A stretch of 64,000 nt of DNA from Methanothrix soehngenii GP6 (GTDB lineage: Archaea > Halobacteriota > Methanosarcinia > Methanotrichales > Methanotrichaceae): positions 62,001 through 126,000 of the forward strand of contig NC_015416.1 of assembly GCF_000204415.1 (NCBI RefSeq), read 5' to 3'. The translations under genes were made by a program, and so were the position numbers. How positions within the stretch are numbered: position 1 is the first letter of the stretch; the number at the start of each line of letters is the position of its first letter. Below are positions 1 through 9,187 of this stretch, piece by piece. The notes under the pieces were generated by a model, which worked only from the letters and a program-made list of their open reading frames with translations, was not told the DNA's origin and made no database searches.

Positions 1-3000
1 TATCGGCTATAATATCGAGAACTTAGAGCTTGATGAGAGCTGCTACGACCTCTTAGCATCCGAGGCCAGACTATGCAGCTATGTGGCCATTGCCCAGGGT
101 CAGCTCCGACAGGAGCACTGGTTTGCTCTGGGTCGCATGCTCACCATAGCAGGGGGAGATTTCGCTCTGCTTTCCTGGGGTGGGACAATGTTTGAGTATC
201 TCATGCCGCTACTGATTATGCCAACTTATGGAAACACCCTTCTTGATCAGACCTGCATATCGATAGTCAAGCGGCAGATCGAATATGGACAACAACGAAA
301 AGTTCCCTGGGGCATCTCAGAATCTGGCTATAGTGTCGTAGATGTCAATCAGATCTATCAATACAGGGCTTTCGGAGTCCCGGGCCTTGGACTGAAACGT
401 GGGCTGGCCAACGACCTGGTAGTAGCGCCTTATGCCTCCGCCATGGCTCTGATGGTCCTTCCTCAAGAGAGCTGCGTCAATCTGAAGCGTTTGGCAGATG
501 AGGGTTATCTGGGAGAATATGGCTTTTATGAAGCTATCGATTATACCCCATCCCGTCTGGCCCAGCATCAGAGAAGCGCAATAGTCCAGTCCTTCATGTC
601 TCACCATCAAGGGATGAGCCTTCTCTCTTTGGCTTATGTCCTGTTGGACCGGCCAATGCAAAGAAGATTCATGGCCAATCCCATCTTCCAGGCTGCAGAT
701 CTGCTTCTTCAGGAAAAGATTCCTCTGGCCAAGGCATTTTATCCTCATGCTGCAGAGGCATCGTCATCAATCTGGAGGGCGGGCATGCTTGAGCGCAAAG
801 GCTCTGTGCGCGTCTTCAGTGATCCGAGCAGTGCCTTTCCCAATGTGCATCTTCTCTCCAATGGCAACTACAACGTGATGATCACCGGTTCTGGCGCAGG
901 CATTAGCCGGTGGAAGGATATTGCAGTCACCCGCTGGCATGGCGATGCTACCCTGGATAATGAGGGACAGTTCTTCTATATCCGTGACCTGGAGAACAAT
1001 GATTTCTGGTCGGCAGGATATCAGCCTGCATGCAGAGATTCAAGGACTTATCAGGTCATATTCGAGGGATCGAAGGCAGAGATTCGGTCAATGATTTGGG
1101 GGATTGATGCCCGTAGCGAAATTGTAGTCTCGCCTGAGGACGACGTTGAGTTAAGGACCATAAGTCTCACCAACCGTTCATCTGCAAAGCGGAAGATTGA
1201 GCTGACAAGCTATGCAGAGGTCGTTCTTACGGCCCTAGCCGCTGACGCGACTCATCCTGCTTTCAGCAACCTATTCGTGGAGACGAAGATCCTGCCCAAA
1301 AATTCTGCTATCCTGTGCACTCGACGACCGAGGTCTGAGGATGAGAAGACGCCCTGGATGTTGCATATGATGGCGTCGAAGAATGTTGCCGATGATTCAA
1401 TCTCTTTTGAGACGGATAGGTCCAGGTTCATAGGCAGAGGAAGAGACGTCGCCGATCCTGTGGCAATGACAGGAACGGCGAGTCTATCAAATAGCGAGGG
1501 CCCCGTCCTGGATCCGATAGTCTCCATCAGGTGCATAGTTTCGATAGATCCAGGCGAGACAATGCGGGTGAACTTCATCACCGGAATTGCAGAGACGGAA
1601 GATGAAGCCATTAAGCTGATCGAAAAATACCATGACGTACGAATGGCCGAGCGCGTACATAATCTGGCCTGGACCCACAATCAAATGATCATGCAGCAGC
1701 TCAACATATCAGATGGCGATGTTCACCTTTATATGCGCCTTGCCAGCGCAATAATCTATCCCAACTCAAACTGGCGGGCAGGCTCGGGCGTTCTCATGAA
1801 AAACCAGCTTGGCCAGTCAGGCCTGTGGGCTTTTGGCATATCAGGCGATTTCCCAATTGTCCTCCTTCGGATCACAGATCGGTCTAATATCAATCTCGCC
1901 CGTGAGTTCCTGAGGGCTCATGCCTACTGGCAGATGATGGGGATTGTCGTGGATCTGGTGATCTGGAATGAGGATAGCTCGGGATATCGGCAGGAGCTTT
2001 ATGATGAAATTATGGGTCTGATCTCCGTCAGCACAAGTGCATTTGATCCGAAGCGATTTGGTGGAGTTTATGTAATACAAGATGACCAGGTATCTGAAGA
2101 GGCCGGAGTCCTGATGGAGGCCGTGGCCAGTGCCATATTCACCGATTATCGGGGAACATTCGAAGAGCAGCTCAAACGCGAAAGGAGACCACGCGCGCCG
2201 GTGCCTCTCTTAAAGCCAGAAAAAACCTTGAAGGTCGAGACCTACAGGCCGATTGAATCTACAGGCCAAGACCTCATCTTCTTTAATGGTCTTGGTGGTT
2301 TCACAAAGGATGGACGCGAATATATAATCCGCTTAGCTCCGGGGGAAGTCACACCTGCCCCCTGGTCGAATGTGATAGCAAATCACAATTTTGGAACGGT
2401 AATATCCGAGTGCGGCAGCTCTTATACCTGGTCAGAAAACTCTCAGCAGTTCCGTCTGACCCCCTGGTACAACGATCCTGTAAGCGATCATAGCGGCGAA
2501 GCGCTATACATTCGAGATGAGTTGAGTGGAGATTTCTGGTCTCCTTCCGCACTTCCTGCCCGGGGCAAGACGCCTTATACCTGCAGGCACGGCTTTGGCT
2601 ACAGCGTCTTCGAGCATAAAGAGTTCGGAATTGCATCCGAGCTGTGGGTATATGTGGCAATGGACGCACCAGTCAAGTTTTGCCGGCTTGTTGTTCGCAA
2701 TGAATCCGGCATCTTCCGCCAGCTTTCCCTGACCTGTTACATCGAGCAGGTCTTGGGAGACCTGCGTTCCAAGACCGGAATGCATGTGGTCACAGAGATC
2801 GATCCAAGGACCGGTGCCCTATTTTCTAGAAACCCGTTCAATACGGATTTCCCGGGAAGAATCGTCTTCTCGGATGTGAATACGAAAATCAACAGCTTCA
2901 CTGGCGACCGGACTGAGTTCCTGGGAAAGAACGGCAGCATGACCAGGCCAGCTGCGTTAGACAGAGAGACGCTATCTAACCGGATTGGTGCGGCCATGGA

Positions 3001-4660
3001 CCCCTGTGCAGCAATTCAGGTCAGAATAGATCTGCAGGATAAAGAGGATGTCGAGATCATATTTACCTGTGGAGCTGGGCAGAATGTGGAAGATGCACGC
3101 AGTCTGGTCAAACGTTTTCGAGGATCGGCTTCCGCTCGCACCGCTCTCGAGCAGGTTTGGAGCTACTGGAATCATACCCTTGGCGTGGTGCACGTGGAGA
3201 CGGAAGATAAAGCTCTTGATGTGCTCACCAATGGCTGGCTCCTCTACCAGACACTATCTTGCCGCATGTGGGCGCGAACCGGATACTACCAGTCGAGCGG
3301 AGCCTATGGCTTCCGGGATCAGCTTCAGGATTCAATGGCTCTCATCTATGCAGAGCCGGAAATTTTCCGTGAGCATCTACTGCGCTGTGCTTCCCATCAG
3401 TTCGTGGAAGGAGATGTTTTGCACTGGTGGCACCCACCATTTGAACGGGGAGTGCGCACGCACAGTTCTGATGATCGCCTCTGGCTGCCGCTGGCAGCTC
3501 ATCGCTACGTAACGACAACAGGAGATGTTGGTGTGCTTAACGAAAGCACCCACTTCATTACGGGTGGGCTCTTAGCTCCCGATGAAGACTCCTGCTACCA
3601 CCTGCCTGCCAGGTCTGCGGAATCGGGCACTCTTTATGAGCACTGCGTCAGATCCATCAAGCGCAGTCTGCAGTTTGGCCGGCACGGCCTGCCTCTAATG
3701 GGAACGGGCGACTGGAACGATGGCATGAATCACGTAGGCTACCAGGGATTGGGCGAAAGCGTCTGGAATGCTTTCTTCCTATACGATGTGCTCGCAAAGT
3801 TCAAGGATATTGCCCATCTCTTTGGCGATTCCGCCTTTGCTGAGCTTTGTGCAAGCGAGGCTGCAACTCTGCGGGAGAATATCAGGCAGAGCGGCTGGGA
3901 TGGCCATTGGTACCTGCGGGCATACTTCGACAATGGAGATCCACTCGGGTCCATTGCCAATGAGGAGTGCCAGATAGATTCAATCCCCCAGAGCTGGTCG
4001 GTTCTATCCGGGGCGGGAGACCCAGAAAGATCAAGGGAAGCAATGGAGGAAGTGGATCATAGACTGGTCAACAGGGACAATTCTGTGATACAGCTTTTGC
4101 AGCCACCATTTGATAGGTCCAGCTTGAATCCCGGATATATCAAAGGATATCTTCCAGGTGTGAGAGAGAATGGCGGGCAGTATACCCATGCCGCCATATG
4201 GGTGATTATGGCTTTTGCCTCTTTGGGCGACAGCGCCCGGGCCTGGGAGCTGTTGGATCTGATCAATCCGGTGATGCATGGCTCGACCCCAAATCAGGTG
4301 GCAATTTACCGGGTTGAGCCTTATATCGTGGCAGCAGATATCTGTGCTCTCCCTCCGAATGCAGGGAGGGGAGGATGGACATGGTACACAGGTGCTTCTG
4401 GCTGGATGTACCGCCTCATATTGGAATCACTGCTCGGTATAACCTTGGAAGTGGACAGGCTGCGATTTCAGCCCTGCATTCCCGACGACTGGAAATCCTT
4501 CAAAGTACATTATCATTATCGTGAGACATTCTATCATATCACTGTTATGCGGATTGGATCCGCGGAAGAAGTGACTGTGGATGGGATTATACAGACCGAT
4601 GGGACTGTACACCTCGTTGACGATAAAAAAGAGCATTTAGTGGAGGTAAGGATAAGCTAG
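1..4660 (+). CDS. Cyclic beta-1,2-glucan synthase-like GH94 protein, 5'-truncated by window edge
   Basis: The reading frame is open from base 2, so the N-terminus lies outside the window; the first in-window start (GTG at 83) is not the true start because the upstream codons already read as family sequence (YYDLLASEARL-like). Order: a glucoamylase-like domain (about 83-760, with SWGGTMFEYLMP and a histidine-rich SHHQGMSLL motif), then two GH94/GT36 sugar-binding domains (around 870-1230 and 2280-2700, each with an IRD...DFWS motif), then an (alpha/alpha)6 catalytic region carrying GTGDWNDGMNHVG near 3705-3740, whose Asp is the expected general acid. This is the C-terminal architecture of NdvB/ChvB, in which the GH94 part is a phosphorylase-like domain controlling ring size. 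More than 1525 residues are visible; NdvB proteins run to about 2800. The glycosyltransferase half should lie to the left. Family assignment is firm; product chemistry is inferred. Confidence 0.88.
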   Translation, partial: IGYNIENLELDESCYDLLASEARLCSYVAIAQGQLRQEHWFALGRMLTIAGGDFALLSWGGTMFEYLMPLLIMPTYGNTLLDQTCISIVKRQIEYGQQRKVPWGISESGYSVVDVNQIYQYRAFGVPGLGLKRGLANDLVVAPYASAMALMVLPQESCVNLKRLADEGYLGEYGFYEAIDYTPSRLAQHQRSAIVQSFMSHHQGMSLLSLAYVLLDRPMQRRFMANPIFQAADLLLQEKIPLAKAFYPHAAEASSSIWRAGMLERKGSVRVFSDPSSAFPNVHLLSNGNYNVMITGSGAGISRWKDIAVTRWHGDATLDNEGQFFYIRDLENNDFWSAGYQPACRDSRTYQVIFEGSKAEIRSMIWGIDARSEIVVSPEDDVELRTISLTNRSSAKRKIELTSYAEVVLTALAADATHPAFSNLFVETKILPKNSAILCTRRPRSEDEKTPWMLHMMASKNVADDSISFETDRSRFIGRGRDVADPVAMTGTASLSNSEGPVLDPIVSIRCIVSIDPGETMRVNFITGIAETEDEAIKLIEKYHDVRMAERVHNLAWTHNQMIMQQLNISDGDVHLYMRLASAIIYPNSNWRAGSGVLMKNQLGQSGLWAFGISGDFPIVLLRITDRSNINLAREFLRAHAYWQMMGIVVDLVIWNEDSSGYRQELYDEIMGLISVSTSAFDPKRFGGVYVIQDDQVSEEAGVLMEAVASAIFTDYRGTFEEQLKRERRPRAPVPLLKPEKTLKVETYRPIESTGQDLIFFNGLGGFTKDGREYIIRLAPGEVTPAPWSNVIANHNFGTVISECGSSYTWSENSQQFRLTPWYNDPVSDHSGEALYIRDELSGDFWSPSALPARGKTPYTCRHGFGYSVFEHKEFGIASELWVYVAMDAPVKFCRLVVRNESGIFRQLSLTCYIEQVLGDLRSKTGMHVVTEIDPRTGALFSRNPFNTDFPGRIVFSDVNTKINSFTGDRTEFLGKNGSMTRPAALDRETLSNRIGAAMDPCAAIQVRIDLQDKEDVEIIFTCGAGQNVEDARSLVKRFRGSASARTALEQVWSYWNHTLGVVHVETEDKALDVLTNGWLLYQTLSCRMWARTGYYQSSGAYGFRDQLQDSMALIYAEPEIFREHLLRCASHQFVEGDVLHWWHPPFERGVRTHSSDDRLWLPLAAHRYVTTTGDVGVLNESTHFITGGLLAPDEDSCYHLPARSAESGTLYEHCVRSIKRSLQFGRHGLPLMGTGDWNDGMNHVGYQGLGESVWNAFFLYDVLAKFKDIAHLFGDSAFAELCASEAATLRENIRQSGWDGHWYLRAYFDNGDPLGSIANEECQIDSIPQSWSVLSGAGDPERSREAMEEVDHRLVNRDNSVIQLLQPPFDRSSLNPGYIKGYLPGVRENGGQYTHAAIWVIMAFASLGDSARAWELLDLINPVMHGSTPNQVAIYRVEPYIVAADICALPPNAGRGGWTWYTGASGWMYRLILESLLGITLEVDRLRFQPCIPDDWKSFKVHYHYRETFYHITVMRIGSAEEVTVDGIIQTDGTVHLVDDKKEHLVEVRIS

Positions 4661-4692
4661 TGAGAGATAGGATCTTCATCCTCCCTTCATCT

Positions 4693-5163
4693 TCAAAAGA
4701 TCAGTATTTTTATCCCCATAACCGTAGCAGTCACAATACTGGCTGCGATCAATATTCCTGTCGCAACGGCAGCAAGGGCGGGCAGGAACCGGAAGCCCAG
4801 GAGGAAGGCAATAGCACAGCCAGTCCAGGCCCCAGTCATAGGAAGGGGTATGGCCACGAAGATGATCAGGGCGATCAATCCAAAGTTCTCATGCTTTTGA
4901 ATATACTTGCTGCGGGTGCGAGCGAATAGCCAGGTGAAGAATCTATCTCCAATGGTATAACGCCGCAGGTAATCGGATACAGGACCCAGAAATAGAAGCA
5001 GAGGAACCACGGGAAGGAGGTTTCCCAGGACGGATATGAGAAATGCCTGGTACCATGAGTATCCGTAATATCCAATGGCTAAAGGTATGGCTCCCCGAAC
5101 CTCGGATACTGGAAGAGCGGCCACCATGAGAGTGACCAGCCACGAGGGAATTATGAGAACCAT
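4693..5163 (-). CDS. Small multidrug export-like membrane protein (COG2426/PF06695 family)
   Basis: The 156-residue protein is almost entirely hydrophobic, with about four membrane segments, and carries the family's early SEVRGAIPLAI motif and the later FVAIPLPMTGAWTG segment. This matches the small-multidrug-export family named after QacE-like activity, although its true substrate is unknown. It converges on the GH94 gene, with 32 bases between the two stops. The ATG at 5163 gives a normal family length. The family call is secure; the export role is only a name inherited from the family. Confidence 0.8.
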   Translation of the reverse strand: MVLIIPSWLVTLMVAALPVSEVRGAIPLAIGYYGYSWYQAFLISVLGNLLPVVPLLLFLGPVSDYLRRYTIGDRFFTWLFARTRSKYIQKHENFGLIALIIFVAIPLPMTGAWTGCAIAFLLGFRFLPALAAVATGILIAASIVTATVMGIKILIF

Positions 5164-5253
5164 CCGTATTTCCTTAAAAGATTGGCAATGCCAATAGCGT
5201 CGGCCTCACCGATATCTTTTCCCTGCTCAGGCTGCATGCTGCTGATGGTCCTC

Positions 5254-5697
5254 TTACTCTCCTATAGTTCCTTTGATCTCCACCTTGAAGACGGTCTCCT
5301 GGGTGGGTGAGGAGACTGAGATGCTCAGGTCCACGGGTACCTTCCCCAGAGCAATGGAAAGGGGCGCATCCGAGGTGGCCACATTCACCTTCACACCCTG
5401 AGATAGCCGGGTGAGAGCGCCGATAATGGATTCAAAGTCCACCGTCCGGGCGACCTCCTTGAGATCCGGGACCACAGTGATTGGAGCCAGCTTGATGGGC
5501 TCGACCGCAATGGGGTTTTGAGAGTCGCCTGATATCCGGGCGGATATGGGGCTAGAGCCATCTCCAGCCACCTGAATGCTCAACGCTCCATCCTTTCCCG
5601 AGCCCTTGACCTTGGCCACTATGGGATACTTTTCCTGGTCCTCCGATCCCTGAACAATAGCCCTTGCATCAGCATCTACTTTGAAGCTCACCATCAT
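5254..5697 (-). CDS. Hypothetical protein, beta-rich, unrecognised
   Basis: No family is recognised. The frame can be opened from 5772, but the preferred start is the ATG at 5697 (147 residues), because the segment upstream contains a TATA-like TTTATATCC on this strand about 30 bases before it, which an archaeal promoter needs. The protein is rich in Ser, Val and Asp with alternating hydrophobic residues, suggesting a beta-sandwich. It has no signal peptide from this start and no obvious catalytic motif. It is divergent from the methanogenesis-marker gene, sharing the short control region between them. A 172-residue version from 5772 cannot be excluded. Confidence 0.55.
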   Translation of the reverse strand: MMVSFKVDADARAIVQGSEDQEKYPIVAKVKGSGKDGALSIQVAGDGSSPISARISGDSQNPIAVEPIKLAPITVVPDLKEVARTVDFESIIGALTRLSQGVKVNVATSDAPLSIALGKVPVDLSISVSSPTQETVFKVEIKGTIGE

Positions 5698-5722
5698 ATC
5701 ACGGGAAGTGATTGGATTTTCT

Positions 5723-5735
5723 CGGATATAAAGGT
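5723..5735 (-). promoter_or_regulatory. Candidate TATA box for the gene at 5254-5697
   Basis: On the minus strand this reads CCTTTATATCCGA. Its centre is about 30 bases upstream of the ATG at 5697, the spacing expected for a leaderless or nearly leaderless archaeal transcript. The position was used to choose the downstream start. No experimental support. Confidence 0.35.
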
Positions 5736-5853
5736 GGTATAGGCCCAGGCGATGGCTCAGGGCAACAGCCATGGATAATAGCCGGAATATGGCCAGAATA
5801 AATGGCCCCGGAGGCGAAAGCCTGATATCTTATGCGACAGTACCTTCCCACTG

Positions 5854-6912
5854 ATGGTTGAAGTAGGATATTTACATATTGATAGTCCCATTGCTGTTAT
5901 TTCTTCCAATAACCGTCCGGAGACTGACAATGCAGTCGGTTTGATCCTGCTGGATGGTTTCGACCTTGATGTCGTCTCCCCTTCTCAGATCCAATCCCGT
6001 CTGAGCGACGTAAAGCAGAGGCTCAGGGAATGGAGGGAGGGCAGGGCTAACTTCCCAGATATCCATGATGGACAGCGAGCAGCAAAAAAAGAGGGAAAAG
6101 AACTAAGGCGCGATGCCGCCCTCGGCCTTTGTGCAACATGCTCCGAGGATGGGCCTCTCTTGGATGCGGCGAGAATTGCTGCCCAGAACCTCTGCCTGCT
6201 TGAGCTGAAGATGTCAAGCATTCGCGATCCCATCCGGTTGCTGGAGCTGATCCCTATTTTGAAGCGCTCTGGAGTCACCCTATCTCTCAGGATCAGGCCA
6301 GAGGATCTCTCCAATACATTGCTGCAAAAGCTCAACGAGAGCGATCTGGACCTGATTCACCTCGACCTGCGCGGCCTTAATGGAGTTAGCCCCAAGCTGG
6401 TCAAGAAAGCAGCTGATATTCGCGGTCCGGCGATAATGGCTCTGGCTGATGTGGGAGATTTTGAGGATGCCAGGACCCTCCTGGCGATGGGGGCAGATGT
6501 GGTATCTCTGCGCGGAGCGGATCCCGAGTTCGTCCAGTGGCTCGCCGGGGCCATGCTCGAATATGATCTTCTCAGCGGCTGGTGCAACGCCCCCAAGCAT
6601 ATTTGTGCGGGCGGAGACCTGCGCGGCCTGACCTTCTGCTGTCCTCCAGTCAAGAACTGCGCGGTGTTCGGCGCCCTTAAGAGAGCGGGCCTCTCGTCGG
6701 AGGAGTTCGTGAACCGGAAGCTCGCTTTTGCCAAAGGAACTCCTCTGGAGAAGGGAGAGGGCACATGCTTTGGAAGCCTGGTCTGGTGCTGCAAGATCAG
6801 CAAGCCCTGCTACCTGCGGGACGAGGCGCTATCCAGGGCGAAGCTCTCCGAAAAGGAATACATGGAACTGAAAAAGAAGCTGGCAGAGAAGATCCTGCAA
6901 AAGATCCATTGA
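5854..6912 (+). CDS. Methanogenesis marker protein 9 (marker-9 domain)
   Basis: The 352-residue protein has an N-terminal TIM-barrel-like part (about 1-240, related in style to dihydroorotate dehydrogenase or radical-free barrels, with repeats of beta-strand/helix such as DLIHLDLRG and MGADVVSLRGADPE). It ends in a cysteine-rich C-terminal domain starting at CAGGDLRGLTFCC and continuing NCAVFGAL, GTCFGSLVWCC and KPCYLRDE. Those clustered Cys pairs are the hallmark of the marker-9 family, which is restricted to methanogens; its biochemical role is not established. The Cys pattern suggests a metal or Fe-S site, which is inference. It is followed after 6 bases by the CitG-like gene, so the two are probably cotranscribed. 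Confidence 0.85.
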   Translation: MVEVGYLHIDSPIAVISSNNRPETDNAVGLILLDGFDLDVVSPSQIQSRLSDVKQRLREWREGRANFPDIHDGQRAAKKEGKELRRDAALGLCATCSEDGPLLDAARIAAQNLCLLELKMSSIRDPIRLLELIPILKRSGVTLSLRIRPEDLSNTLLQKLNESDLDLIHLDLRGLNGVSPKLVKKAADIRGPAIMALADVGDFEDARTLLAMGADVVSLRGADPEFVQWLAGAMLEYDLLSGWCNAPKHICAGGDLRGLTFCCPPVKNCAVFGALKRAGLSSEEFVNRKLAFAKGTPLEKGEGTCFGSLVWCCKISKPCYLRDEALSRAKLSEKEYMELKKKLAEKILQKIH

Positions 6913-6918
6913 TCACAT

Positions 6919-7875
6919 ATGCGCGGGTCATTAGAGAGATCGGATCGAGTGGCTCAGTGCGCAGTTCTCGCCATGCTCTTCGAGCTCTCCTCCAGTCCCA
7001 AGCCAGGTAATGTCGACCGCTGCCACGATTTTTCTGATATCCGGTTTCATCACTTCCTGACCAGCGCAGTCTCTGCTTATCCCGTCTTCAGGAAGGCGGC
7101 GAGTGGCGAAGGAAGCCCCGGGTCGCTCATACTGGAAGGGGTGGCAGCCTGGGGGGACTGGAACCTGAGAAGCAACACCCACTTCGGCTCGCTGGTGCTA
7201 CTGATCCCTCTCGCCCTGGCTGCAGGCCGGATGGCGGGTCATGAACGAGCAGGTCATGAACACGGTCAAGAAACGAAACAGGACGAGAGCCAGGAGAATG
7301 GACCGGATGATGGGGTGGATGATGGGGTGGATGATGGGCTTGAGGAGGAGTTGGCGAGAGTTCTGAGGAGCACCACCGTCCAGGATGCATTAGACTTCTA
7401 TCGGGCCTTCGATCTGGCGGGAGCAAGAGTAGTGCAGGTCGATGATTTCAGCCTGAAGGATCCGGACTGGGAAAGAAAGCTGATTGATGGCAACCAATCC
7501 CTTCTCGAACTGATGAGACTTTCCCTGGATCATGATATCGTTGCTCGCGAATGGGCCACGGACTTTGAGCGATCATTCCAGCTCGCCGGAAGGCTGCGGG
7601 AGATGGTATCCATATACGGCCTCAATGATGGCGTGGTCAGGACCTTCCTTGAAGCCCTGGCCGAGGTGCCAGACAGCCTTATATCCGCCAAGTTCGGAAG
7701 GGAAAGAGCGGTGGAAGTATCCCGTATGGCTGTAGATGCGCTCCTTGATTCCACCCTGAATAAGGCCAGGAAGATGGATTGCGAACTGAACAACAGGGAT
7801 ATGAATCCGGGCTCTACAGCAGACCTGATTGCGGCATCTTTATTTATCTCTCTTCTGAGGAGATTGCGGTTTTGA
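6919..7875 (+). CDS. Triphosphoribosyl-dephospho-CoA synthase family protein (CitG/MdcB-like)
   Basis: The 318-residue protein opens with SSSPKPGNVDR and HFLTSAVSAYPVF, continues with a SNTHFGSLVLLIPLALAAG motif, and has the all-alpha pattern of the CitG family, enzymes that transfer a phosphoribosyl group from ATP to dephospho-CoA. No citrate or malonate lyase genes are visible here, and archaeal members sit near methanogen cofactor genes, so a different substrate in cofactor synthesis is likely (inference). An acidic low-complexity insertion (about residues 108-145), built on a 12-base tandem repeat at 7306-7341, separates the conserved N- and C-terminal parts. It starts at the ATG at 6919, 6 bases after the marker-9 stop, and ends 2 bases before the best start of the DUF447 gene. 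Confidence 0.8.
   Translation: MRGSLERSDRVAQCAVLAMLFELSSSPKPGNVDRCHDFSDIRFHHFLTSAVSAYPVFRKAASGEGSPGSLILEGVAAWGDWNLRSNTHFGSLVLLIPLALAAGRMAGHERAGHEHGQETKQDESQENGPDDGVDDGVDDGLEEELARVLRSTTVQDALDFYRAFDLAGARVVQVDDFSLKDPDWERKLIDGNQSLLELMRLSLDHDIVAREWATDFERSFQLAGRLREMVSIYGLNDGVVRTFLEALAEVPDSLISAKFGRERAVEVSRMAVDALLDSTLNKARKMDCELNNRDMNPGSTADLIAASLFISLLRRLRF
7306..7341 (+). repeat. 12-bp tandem repeat inside the CitG-like gene
   Basis: Three units of gatgatggggtg (the third ends in ctt) encode DDGV-DDGV-DDGL. The repeat is in frame and falls in the variable loop of the CitG-like protein, so copy number could change without breaking the gene. Confidence 0.8.
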
Positions 7876-7877
7876 TC

Positions 7878-8471
7878 ATGTTCTATGGCAAAGAGGCTCT
7901 TGATGAGCTGGGAATACTGGAGGGCATAAACGAGATAATTGCCACCACAGAGACAGGTGGCAGAGTAAATGCTGCTCCTTTAGGAATTATCAGGAGTGAG
8001 GATAGCCTATATATCCGCTTATTTTTAGGAACTCACACCTATGAGAATATCCTCACCAGGAAATGGTTTGTGGCCAATGTCACCCACGATGCCTGGATCT
8101 TCGCGGAGACAGCTTTAGAGGACCTGCCCCAGGAGTACTTCACGCATTGCGATGGCCTGCCGATTCTAAAAGATACTGAGGCCTGGCTGCTATTCAAGTG
8201 CGATCCCTTCGCTTCGGATATCATAATCGCCAATATCGAGCCGGTAAAAGGGGAGCTATTGAGAAAGGACTTCCGGGCAGTCAACCGGGGAGCCAACCTG
8301 GTAGTAGAAGCAGCGGTAGCTGCCACCAGATATATGTCCCTTCGAAGCGATAATTATTTCGAGGAGTTGATGAAGACCCAGAGGATAATAAACCGCTGCG
8401 GCAACCCCAGAGAGAGAGAGGCGATGGAGAGGCTAATGGACCGGATCGATAACTTCGCCCATAAGAGATAG
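7878..8471 (+). CDS. DUF447 family protein (flavin-binding split-barrel type)
   Basis: The conserved family sequence begins at MFYGKEALDELGI, whose ATG is at 7878, two bases after the CitG-like stop. A longer reading from 7779 would overlap the upstream gene by almost 100 bases and adds non-family residues, so the 197-residue form is preferred. Motifs include GGRVNAAPLGI near the N-terminus and KWFVANVTHD, typical of FMN-binding split-barrel folds; structures of family members show bound flavin. The pairing of DUF447 with a CitG-like gene also occurs in bacteria that make tetrahydromethanopterin, which points to C1-cofactor metabolism. That function is inference. Confidence 0.8.
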   Translation: MFYGKEALDELGILEGINEIIATTETGGRVNAAPLGIIRSEDSLYIRLFLGTHTYENILTRKWFVANVTHDAWIFAETALEDLPQEYFTHCDGLPILKDTEAWLLFKCDPFASDIIIANIEPVKGELLRKDFRAVNRGANLVVEAAVAATRYMSLRSDNYFEELMKTQRIINRCGNPREREAMERLMDRIDNFAHKR

Positions 8472-8498
8472 GCGATTAATGATAGAAATTCGATTTCT

Positions 8499-9170
8499 AT
8501 GAGTACCCTTGAACGTTTGCCTGTAGGCTGTCAGAGCCTGGACCTCCTTCTGGGCGGAGGATTTGAGTCGGGCATAATCACTGAGCTCTATGGTGAATCG
8601 GGATCAGGGAAGAGCAACATCGTCCTGCAGCTGGCGGTGGCTGCGGTGGCCAGGGGCTTTCGGGTGATCTTCATCGATACGGAGGGCTTCTCCGCTGAGA
8701 GGTTCAAGCAGATTGCCGGACCTGGTGCTGCAGATATAGCGGCCAAGATAATGATCTTCGAGCCCATGAGCCTCGAGCAGCAGGCAATGGCCATCAGGGA
8801 GGCATCAAAGATCGCAGGAAGGGATCTGGGGCTGGTTATTCTTGATTCGGCGACGTCTCTTTACCGCATGCTCCTGGAGGCGGAGGACAGCCGGCCTGCC
8901 CGTCGAGCTCTGACCGTCCAGCTCTCGGAGCTGCAGGAGATCGCCCGGAGGCACAGGATTCCTGTGGTCATAACCAATCAGGTCTATACCGATATCGAGA
9001 GCAACTCCCTTCGGCCATTAGGCGGCACATATCTGGAGCACATGTGCAAAGCGATAATATTTCTAGAAAAGGCCGGAGAGGGCCTGCGGAGAGCACGGCT
9101 GATGAAGCACCGCTCCCTGCCGGAAAATAGAACTGCAGAGTTTCGTCTGACCGCCCGGGGCCTGGAGTGA
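8499..9170 (+). CDS. radB: DNA repair and recombination protein RadB
   Basis: The 223-residue protein is a RecA/RadA core without the N-terminal helix-hairpin-helix region found in RadA. Visible elements are LPVGCQSLDLLLGGG, Walker A GESGSGKSN (about residues 31-39), FIDTEGFS, and Walker B LGLVILDSAT around residue 110. These and the length fit RadB, the archaeal RadA paralogue thought to act as a recombination mediator at DNA breaks. It starts at the ATG at 8499, 28 bases after the DUF447 stop, and ends 18 bases from the convergent GNAT gene. Confidence 0.9.
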   Translation: MSTLERLPVGCQSLDLLLGGGFESGIITELYGESGSGKSNIVLQLAVAAVARGFRVIFIDTEGFSAERFKQIAGPGAADIAAKIMIFEPMSLEQQAMAIREASKIAGRDLGLVILDSATSLYRMLLEAEDSRPARRALTVQLSELQEIARRHRIPVVITNQVYTDIESNSLRPLGGTYLEHMCKAIIFLEKAGEGLRRARLMKHRSLPENRTAEFRLTARGLE

Positions 9171-9187
9171 TAGCAGACAAGAGGCGG

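Noticed and set aside
4660-4929. Plus-strand frame of 89 codons after the GH94 gene
   Set aside because: It is antisense to the COG2426 membrane protein, whose family motifs are clear; the plus-strand translation is low-complexity and charged.
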